Positions 55,626 through 64,000 of a stretch of DNA of 64,000 nucleotides are shown here, one piece after another. The stretch covers positions 17,360,001-17,424,000 of the forward strand of contig JBANAY010000003.1 in NCBI GenBank assembly GCA_037952775.1. Direction: 5' to 3'. The stretch is from Clonostachys chloroleuca. Taxonomy: Eukaryota; Ascomycota; Sordariomycetes; Hypocreales; Bionectriaceae. A program made the translations under genes and the position numbers. Positions within the stretch are counted from its first letter, which is position 1, and the number at the start of each line of letters is the position of its first letter. The notes beneath the pieces were generated by a model, which worked only from the letters and a program-made list of their open reading frames with translations, was not told the DNA's origin and did no database searches.

Positions 55626-58137
55626 TGGGTTTGTATGATCATCCAGGAGTTTCGGGTTGCGTTTTCTCTTCTTCACGAATGTTTTTATGAGGCACCTTTG
55701 CGGGCACGGGTGCGGCGTTGGGCATGAGACACATAAATGATTAGAGACGTGGTGCACAAAGCATTGCCATGGTATACTAATACGATATATATTTATGTTG
55801 AATGAACACATTTTATTTTCTCCCATTTGGCATCGGCAACCCAGGCTCGTTGAAGGGCGGTCTCGTCTATGACGCACTGATTACGAGTGGAAGAACACCA
55901 AATCAGCCAGGCCTACGAGACCTTGCATGGTTGAAATGGCTAGTTGCGGGATAGCTCATTTGGAACACTTCACCAAACAACAATCAAAGGATGATATTGA
56001 GCCATGGGCTCATCTTACATCCAAAGGTTGCGCAATGGAGTCGGAAATGGCACAAACTGGGGATACATGCGCCTTCCAACTGTCAGATGTACAAGTTTGT
56101 ACTCTCTCGATCCAAGAAGTACCCTCTTGTACAGAAACGAAGGACTTCGGCTTTGTTCAAGGTAGCAACTAGGCACCTGCTTTCCAAGCCCGTCTCTGTC
56201 CTCTCGGCACCTACCTAGCACAGCATGATTCGGCAGATCTCTTACTGGGCGATGGATGCGGCAAAGCTAAGGCACAGCGGTGACACCGTGGCAGCAAACT
56301 GATCATCCTTCTTCCTGACATCCCACCCCGACGATCCTGAGGACTCGGCATTGGGAACTTTCCTTCCTTTACGAGAATACCGCGAGGCCTGACCTGGGTG
56401 CAACGTGATCCCGGGCGATCCCGCGGCAAGGTTTTGACGCTTTGGTAGATGGAGGTCAAAAGAGCCACCGACATGGGTCACCGCCTTTCTCAAAGGACCG
56501 CTTGCAGAAGTTCTCTCGTCACATCTCAAGCGCGAGACCAGAGAGCCTCGAAGCTCGTCTAGCTAGCCGAAGCTCTCTCACGAACGCTCTTTCAGCTCCC
56601 CACCATTGGAGCAGGCGGCTACCCTCAGCCTGTTTCGCCCTAGGCGTACCTAACGCATTCCGGGATGGGCGACCGAGTCTCAGAGAACCTCTCTCACAGG
56701 GCCTATGTAGTTAGTTCGCCTTAGCACCCGCTCGTAGCGGCGTTGGTCCGGGCTGATAACCTTCGGTTGCCTAGCTCCTGTCAAAGCGTCAACCGAGCCG
56801 ATTTGGGCGATTCGTAAGGGTCCCGGTCCTTGTAAAATAAATGCACTTTGATCGATGTTGTGCCATATCGACCTACCAGCAAAGGCAGCTCTTGTCTCGG
56901 GGCCACGATTCATGAACCTGGAGACGTGATCCAAGCGCCCTCCTTGACCATCTCATCGGGATCTGCGCGCGCTACCTCGCTCAGCACCGGAGGATTTGTC
57001 AACGTGCCCAAATCGCTGTTTCATGGAGGTGGGAGTCGGGGCCGTTTCGTCCAGACCGACCCCCGGGCCAGCTGCTGATCAACCGATTCGCCTTCTGTAA
57101 GCGAAATCTCCACGTTACCTTTCCACCTATAAAAAGATTTCTAGCTTCTTGTCCTTGACCTCGATTTTTCGGAAGTCATGCGCCAAAGGCTACCGTTATT
57201 CGGACATCCCGTCTCAGTTTGGCACTGCCACGTATAAGAGGCGTGGATATGGCTTCTGTCGTGGGGGCGTGAGCACTACTGAGCCTCCGAAATCACGGAC
57301 TTTGAGACAACTACAAGTGTCAGGTAGCAGTGGCAACAATGCCATAGACAATAATCGCCATGTGCTATAGGACAGTCAATAGTGATGGCAGTTTACCACT
57401 GATCCATGCTGTGCGTTGGCAGTAACCCCCATCACGATAACGAACAGCCCATGTAGCTCTGTTTTTAGTAGAGCAATTAAGTTGTATGCAGTTACATCAG
57501 CTAGTCCTAGCCACTGCGACGTGATGACCTTTTCTGGCCGTGATGAATGCACATGGAGGTGCAGGAGGTGCTGTGTTGAGATGTGACCGAGAAAGGCCTA
57601 TCCGTCTGCATAGCAAGTCGTTCATGGCCCATTGCCGGAGGTCCATTATTTCTCGTGTGCAATCCATGCAATGCCCTGGATGGACTTGACAGCCCCCAAA
57701 GGTTTAGTGGCCTGCCAAATCAAGCACAGGCCCGCCCTAATGCAGGACACGCCTGCCTCCTTAATCAATAGTCTTGTTTCAGATCTCTGCTTCTGGCATT
57801 CCCATGCAACTTCACAAACTAGCAGGGGGTGCTTGGATTATACTCAAGAGGGTGGGTTAAATGACTGCCCCTCACGAGGTCCTGCCGAGGAATGACCTAA
57901 GGATCGAATGGTGGACGATTTCATGACAGCAAGAGAAAGAGGATGCAGTGAGATTGGATGATTCGTAAATTACCACTAGAAATACTGGGTAGGTAGGTAG
58001 GTAGCTAGCTACTTGTGTAGATATGTAGAGTTCTATCAATCATGAGAAATAAGACAAGGAGAGATAGGGAGAGATAGTAAACAAAGAGGAATCGTCATGA
58101 TGTGTAATGTCTTCCTGCCCATACCACTTTGGGCTCT
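55626..58137. other. 2.5-kb intergenic region
   Basis: This lies between the convergent 3' ends of the PXA-PX gene and the Uds1-domain gene. No exon, tRNA or 5S gene was recognised. A GTAG repeat occurs at about 57989-58004. Confidence 0.5.
57989..58004. repeat. (GTAG)n microsatellite
   Basis: Four GTAG units followed by CTAGCTAC, making a short imperfect dyad. Confidence 0.75.
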
Positions 58138-60494
58138 TTATAACATAGAACTCACATCTCGTGAGTATCTCTTCTTAATGGGAAAGTCCTTGATGGGAGG
58201 GGGAGGCGCTGGTGGTGAATTAGGGAGCGGGCTGCTAAGAGATCTCCTTCTCCCCACAAGGTCAGGAATTGTCAACTCTTCGAGCCCGCAAAGTAGCTCA
58301 GCGCTCCTGTCATGCTCCAGTTCTGAAGTTGGCTCTGTCTCCGGCAGAGCTTCGCGAATCGCCTCATTCACGCTGTGTCTCATCTTGGTCATCTCACTCT
58401 CCACATCAGCCAGCAAAGTGTAAATATCATCACCGGCGTACACTCGAATGCTCTGAACTTCTTCACGCTTCGAGGAGGTTGATACCACAGATGCTGACGA
58501 AGCCTGTACCTGAGTCTCGTTGAAGCTCTCTTCTTCTTCTGCTTCTACAACAGGCTGTTCAAGGATTGTGCTGGGTACATGCGCGGCCAACCGGGGCGGC
58601 GAGGCAGAGCTGGCTGGAGACGCATTCCTTGATGGTGACCTGGGAGGCGTGAAAATTCCGTGTAACGTAGGTGTATGGTTCTCCGCTGATTGTTCGGAGG
58701 TTTCTTCGCTCCCCTCTGTCACTGTCGTCTTTACCATATCGGGGATAGACATGATCGCTGCTGCTGCAACATGCTCAAGCAGCTTCTGTCTGATTCGTGT
58801 GCGGCGGTCTTCGGCTCGTTCCAACTTGTTCACCCATTCATCAATGCAGGCATCGAGGTCTGCCAGAGCCTCTTCCTGTTTTAGCATGGTGTCGCAGCTG
58901 TACTTGGCCACACGGGCAATACGATGAAATTGGCAGATTCGCTCCTGTAAATTACGTCGCCCTGCCCGGATCGAGTTGTATGTATTACGAAGATACTGAG
59001 TCCTTTCATCCAATCGGTGAAGCTCCTTGACATTGCTTGTTAGTCGGACTCATTTTATGTACTCGTTGAGCTTGGTGCCAATCTTACCTTTGAGAGTGCT
59101 TCCACGTCCCCAGCACTTAGCACCTCGAATTGCATTGCTTGCCGCAATGCTTGTCTCTGCAGGCTAGCAGCTTGGCTTGTTGTCATATTGGCCGCTGCGT
59201 GTTCGGGCCGCGAGCCACTAGGAAGCTTGTCAAATGTAGTTTGCGCAATGGTCTCCTCCGGGACAGGAACGGATTGTCGAGGCTCGGATCCATTCTTATT
59301 TCGAGAGCTGGTTCGTTTTCTGGGGCGGCCTCGGTCCATGATAGATTCAGAAGCTCCTCGTCGGTGATGAGAGGATGAGGTTGGGTGGGGTTTGCTAGGT
59401 GCTGCTGGTTGCGAGGCTGACTGCGGAGCTGGTTCTTCTACCACTGGCGCTGGTGTAGACACTTCGGCCCAAGGTCTGCTTGATGCCCACTGCGACTGGG
59501 ATGCTGGAGCTGACATGGGCGTGGGCAAAGGCTTCGTGAGCAATGGGTTTAGGCGTGCTGAGTGCGGAGTGGCTGCTGAATATGGACTGGTCAAATCCGT
59601 CGCGGACGCAGTTGGAGGAGTGGGCGGGCTACGCCCATTCGACTGCTGGGTTAACTGGTTGGATCTTAAACTCTCCTCAGACACACTCCCTGATCGAAGG
59701 TGACTGAAGGACCTTTTGGATAGTAGTCTGCGAGGTTTCGAAACAAATTGAGGAATTACTATGGGGGCAAGGCGTTTTGGTGACGCTCCCCGACGATTTG
59801 AAACTGAACGCTTCTTCTCGAGAGGCTTGGTTCTCGAGGCGGCACTTTCATCACTTTCCGGTTGGTGATAAATCCGTGGCTTCCTCTCGATAGGCTCCTT
59901 CCCGTCGCCTCCAGGCGCGCTATTCGACCTCTCATGCAACGGCGGTCGCCCGGGGATTGTGGCTGGCACTCCATTAGTACCAGGGATAGAATAAGGATCA
60001 TGAAATACATACGGGAATCCATTGGCTTGTCTATGTCTATGAAATTAGGGCTGGGTTCAATGTCTGGCATACTAGGTTTGCGTCGTCGCATGGACATGGA
60101 TGAACTGGCACCAGATCGTTGCCCTGGGGAGCCGGCTTGCCTCTCGGATCGGTTGACCTTTTGAGCCATTGCAAAGGCGTATGCCTTCTCGGGATCCAGG
60201 GCTTTGTTGCTATTGAGAACTGGAAGCTGGGTCTCTCGGGGGAAGAACTGGTATCTTTTTGGCTGCTCCTGTCCCTGCTGCATTCTCAACGGGTGCGAAG
60301 GCGTGGGCGAGCCAGAGTGGGAGGGCATTGGCTGATGCACCACGAGGTGAGTTAGTGTTCTGTTCCGAGCGTATCTAGTCTGTGCAGACTACGTTGGAGG
60401 AATAGAGGGCAGAACCTACCGACTCGCTCCTGGCGATTGTCTGAAGTGAAATGCTTGAACGGTTTCCCGCCATACAAGCAGCAATGTGGGCCAT
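58138..60494 (-). CDS. uds1: Uds1-domain protein (up-regulated during septation type)
   Basis: Four exons: 60494-60420, 60331-60013, 59962-59088 and 59025-58138; 718 aa. Introns are 88, 50 and 62 nt; the last acceptor is AAG with a GACTAAC branch. The first half is Ser/Pro/Arg-rich and disordered. The conserved helical region starts near residue 400: QALRQAMQFEVLSAGDVEAL, then LHRLDERTQYLRNTYNSIRA, RVAKYSCDTMLKQEEALADL and NKLERAEDRRTRIRQKLLEH, a probable coiled coil typical of fungal Uds1-domain proteins. The tail has a second acidic helix (DDIYTLLADVESEMTKMRHS) and ends with a Pro-rich, then basic stretch. In fission yeast uds1 is induced at septation; a cell-division or polarity role is inferred. 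The first exon rests on splice signals and phase only. Confidence 0.75.
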
Positions 60495-63400
60495 GGTGTT
60501 TGAGAAGAGACTGGCTCCAATCAGTCGTTGTTTCAAACACGACTCTATCCTCGGACGGTGGGAGAGGTGGAAGGTTAAATCCAAGATCTAGAATGGGTAG
60601 CGCTCAGATATTATTATTTTCTCGGTGCCTGTCCACTCCTTGTTGGTAGCATTCGGAACTAGGACGTGCCAAGATCAAGCTCAGGCGGAGTACTAGAATA
60701 ACTCTGTACGTACTTTCTTTCCAACAGCTGCTCGCAGTCTCAGAAGGTTAGTTAGTGCGATGCCCGAAAGAACCCTGCTTCAAGAAGCCTCCAAGGGGCG
60801 AGGGTGGCGGCCGGGAACCAGGATCGTAACCCGCCCCAGGCCCCCAAGGATCCAAGACGTTCAACCGGCGAGCGCCTCTCACCACCGACCAGGCAATGGT
60901 GACCAGGGCTACCAGAAGAGACCAACCAGCCGACAGAAAGTGTGGGGAGCAGCAACTGGCACATTGCATTGTGCATAAGAATAGGCATGGCTGGGCGTGT
61001 AGCATTCGTGCATCATCATACATCATCTTCTTGGCCGTCGTCGTCATGGTCGTTATCCCTTGCAGCAGCAAGGCAAGTCTCAGATGAAACAATAGGAAGG
61101 GTCGTAGCACTCCTCTCGCACCAACGACGACGAGGAGAGCTGCAAGAGTCGCATTGGGGGGTGTGGTGTGCCTAGCGGTTGGCACTCTGCTCGCTGGTCA
61201 CCCATCTTGAAGAAGAAGCTCGCACAAGGTCGAGTCAATCAGGGGCTCGAGGACATCCCAATGCATTGGCGGGGCGGGGCGAGACGAGACGAGAGCGGAC
61301 AGGTATATAGAGGTTGTCCAGACTGGGCTAAATCCCCTGGCATCCTAGCCCGGTTTGCGGGCATTGACAGGGATGCTGACAATGAGGGGACAGGATAAAA
61401 CGCTGGGATCCCTGGTCTCGCCGCAATCTGGTGCAACACATGCATGTCTGCCGGCGTCGAGAGAACTTCTCACTCGCCCGAGGCATGTTTCATGACCTTT
61501 ATCCACCGTAAAAACTGGGTTTCGTCTCCCCGCTACGTACATGAGGCAGGCTCTTGGATGTAGCGGCGGACCATTGCCATTACAGGGACGTCAGACGGAT
61601 ATAGATAGCACAGCCTTGGTTGGAGTTGTGCTGAAGGAACGTTGTGAGGTGGTTCTGCCGCATTAGTGCAGAGCCAAAGTCGCTGGTGGTCTGGTGATTC
61701 TGGTTCTGCAGTGCCATCAGTGAATCGGACTTACTGAGGTGATCGCTTCATTAGCACTAGGTTGATGTGGTTCCTTCCTTCCGCCATAATATTCCGTCCT
61801 ATTATGTTCGTACCTACCTATACCCAAGCTGCAATCACCTACCTCAGTGGCTACTACCTGTACTTGGATAGTACCTGAATGCTCCCTGATGCCAGCCCTT
61901 GGTACTTGCCTGTACAATTCATTCAACAGCACATCGCACATTCAAGTAGTGGCCACTGCCGATTACATGGAAGGGCCTTCCCCAGCCTAGTCTACGGTGA
62001 GCGACCGTCGGTAAAGGGCCTTGGTTGTCCCGTGCTCTCTGTCGCCCTCTCTCCTGGAGCAATGAGAAGCCTCCGAGACGGCTGATGATGGCAAACGGCT
62101 CAAACCCGCCCGGGGGTGACCCATCGACTTACTACTACCCGTTATTACCCACAAGCCAAATCCCCGACAATGGCCCTGCGCTCATGGCCTGGACCATGAT
62201 GGTGGGTTAGCGGTGGTCACCGGTGGATGAACGACTGTATTACTATGACCAAGATTCTCGTCAGTCATCGGCCTGCTATCATAACCTAGTGCTGCTTCCC
62301 CGGCGAGCCCTGTTCCGCGTTCCCAACCCGGCGTGGTGTTGGGCCTCGTCCCAACTACTCCCTGCCTGTCCTGCACCTAATTACCACGCATTCGGTCCCT
62401 GTCAATTCGCATTTTGGCTGCTTGTCGGGCATTGGCCACTAATCAAGCGTCCCGGCTTGACTATAAGCACGCACCAACTCGCTTACACTCGATTCCCATG
62501 TGCTGCCCTTGTCCAGCTTGGCCCTTCTTGGGCCGCGTCCGTCCATATCCACGCACCTGCAGGTTAACAGGAAGCAGGCGCAACAGCTTACAGGCCCGCC
62601 AATACACACGTGCAGAAATTTCATTTATTCCCGGCGTCATGATTCTAGAAGCAGTGCACATGCACATGCACAGCAGGTATTACCAATCGGATGGTTTGTG
62701 ACCCTTGGCCAGTGATTCTGCAGGAACTGCACCAGCACGCACGCTCGGACAACCTCACTCCCGGGACCAACCTCCTTTTTACAAGGCCCAGCAGCCAGAT
62801 GAGTAGAAGGGCACTCTTTCGATCTTCTCTGCCAAATTGAAGAGGGCCCACAGACGGCCGCTCCTAGCAGGCGAAGCCCTGGGTTGGGTTGGCAAACAGC
62901 AGCACCGGGGTCTTTAGCTCAGGTTCTTTCTACCCCCATTGCCCATGAAGGCCACCACCTGCGGCCTCGTGCTTTTGGCGTTGATTAATCAAAGGCTTGC
63001 ATCGTGGGATGTTGTCAGATGATGACGGGAGCTTGTCTCCGGTTCCTGATGTCCCAGTGAAGGAATACTAGCCCCACAGCGAGGCATCCCAAGAGGAAAT
63101 CCTTTCATCAGATCCATGTTTCCATTCACTGCAGCCTAGGTTTGGCTGCTCTTGATGATTAGCTATCCACTGTATGCCGACAGAATGCTGTTCATGATAT
63201 CATTAGATGCCTGGCCGAATGCACGGAATGAGCCCCCTGCTCTGCGGATGTCATCAACAGCTAAAACAGGCTCAATCACTCTTTGTAAGAGCTGCATCTC
63301 TCTTCATAACCAGTTTCCCCGGTTTTGGACCCTGGAAGCATCATGGCCACATGGGAAACTTGAAACAATCCCTCGTTGCCCAAACCCTCTTACCCATCAG

Positions 63401-64000
63401 ACTTGCCAGCCCTGTAGCCACGCCCAGGTGGGTCAAGATTCGTTTTCGTTATCGTGGTGTCGCCATCCACGCCAACAGGGCCTGGTTCATTGATCTCAAC
63501 AATGGCGTCTTTCGTGAATTGTAGTGGAAGAAATCCGGGGTGAAACTCCGATGGCAAACACCTCCGCTTGCTACAGGGACCAGCCAGTTGGAAGCGAAAC
63601 TACATGGTATCATGCTCATAAGTGATTACCATGCAAGTAAGAGATTACAGAAAGCTATAGTGAATTTGGCCTATGTGTTCGTCATCGCCCAAGATGTCGC
63701 TATTTGAGTGTCCTTGGCAGACATCAAATCCATCCACCATGCACAGCAGTGGAGGCTCCTCTTCCAAGAGAATAAGATACCAAACCCATCTGCGGAGGAG
63801 GGATCCGCGGACGCTCATTCCAAGGCAGTGAAAATTTCATCCGAAGTCTAAAACGGGGCTTTAACCTTTTTCTGAGCGGTAACGCATTCAGCTGTCTTGA
63901 TAGCTCACACGCCGAGGCAGCTCTCTCCACTCCATGGAATGCTGAGAATCGTAGCATCTCCGAGCGGACAATGCAGCCTCACGATCCTAGTTCAAATTGC
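60495..64000. other. 3.5-kb region without a supported gene
   Basis: This lies upstream of the Uds1-domain gene and runs to the window edge. Many short frames occur on both strands but none shows a domain, a linked exon or sustained coding character. It is probably promoter and leader sequence of the Uds1 gene and of a gene beyond the edge. Confidence 0.45.

Noticed and set aside
62223..62567. Short frames in the right-hand 3.5 kb
   Set aside because: Composition and isolation suggest chance open frames.
1..64000. tRNA, 5S rRNA, CRISPR or prokaryote-type operon elements
   Set aside because: No B-box with matching cloverleaf, no 5S-like sequence and no spaced direct-repeat array was recognised by eye; a covariance-model scan would be decisive.
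1..64000. Secondary-metabolite cluster or defence/toxin system
   Set aside because: No polyketide synthase, NRPS, terpene cyclase, P450 group, NLR or toxin-like gene is present; the genes are functionally unrelated.

Overview
The window looks like nuclear DNA of a filamentous ascomycete, most likely a sordariomycete and possibly Hypocreales. Genes are cut by short GT-AG introns of mostly 50-100 nt with CTAAC/CTGAC branch points, and the gene set is fungal: COP9 subunit 3, coatomer epsilon, a CHD/Mi-2-type remodeller, an Uds1-type septation protein, a DOMON/b561 membrane protein and a GPI-type cysteine-rich wall protein. There is also one Fot1/pogo-class DNA transposon. The clade is inferred from style; no taxonomic marker was compared.

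Layout, left to right. 54-738: 3' end of an AIM24 gene (+). 1909-3920: large unrecognised gene (+). 4897-6468 and 11500-13682: two C2H2 zinc-finger genes (-), separated by 5 kb without a credible gene. 15720-17288 csn3, 18498-19536 CCCH zinc-finger gene and 20199-25338 chromatin-remodelling ATPase (all -). 26070-27820 mrm1 (+), divergent from the remodeller. 28559-29852 GPI-type cysteine-rich protein and 30198-31310 acidic-repeat protein (both +). 31680-32302 GFA-family enzyme (-). 33598-35433 Fot1/pogo-like transposon. 35995-36563 mbf1 and 37429-38493 unrecognised gene (both +). 38759-39805 coatomer epsilon (-), divergent from 40169-40908 rpl42 (+). 41247-42380 2H phosphoesterase-like, 42645-43387 ureidoglycolate lyase and 44046-45713 DOMON/b561 protein (all -). 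46813-47991 J-domain protein (+). 48231-50166 MFS transporter and 51154-51738 PC4/Sub1 (both -). 52443-55625 PXA-PX-nexin C protein (+). 58138-60494 Uds1-domain protein (-). The last 3.5 kb shows no gene.

These are mostly independent housekeeping and regulatory genes. I see no secondary-metabolite cluster, CRISPR array, RNA gene or operon-like system. The one neighbour pair with a possible metabolic link is the ureidoglycolate lyase and the 2H phosphoesterase gene, 264 bp apart on the same strand.

The strongest unexpected signal concerns data quality or recoding. Six genes each have exactly one reading-frame break, every break lies in a homopolymer of 5-10 identical bases, and every one is repaired by one extra base of that run, after which all exon phases agree. 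This most simply means homopolymer undercalling in the assembly. Other notable points are a start codon assembled by splicing (1909/1960), a start codon alone in its exon (rpl42), internal exons of 13, 16 and 27 nt, several AAG 3' splice sites, an in-frame TAG inside the gene at 1909-3920, an alternative C-terminal frame in the remodeller, and a transposon whose lesions look like repeat-induced point mutation. I did not find a clear new biological system.
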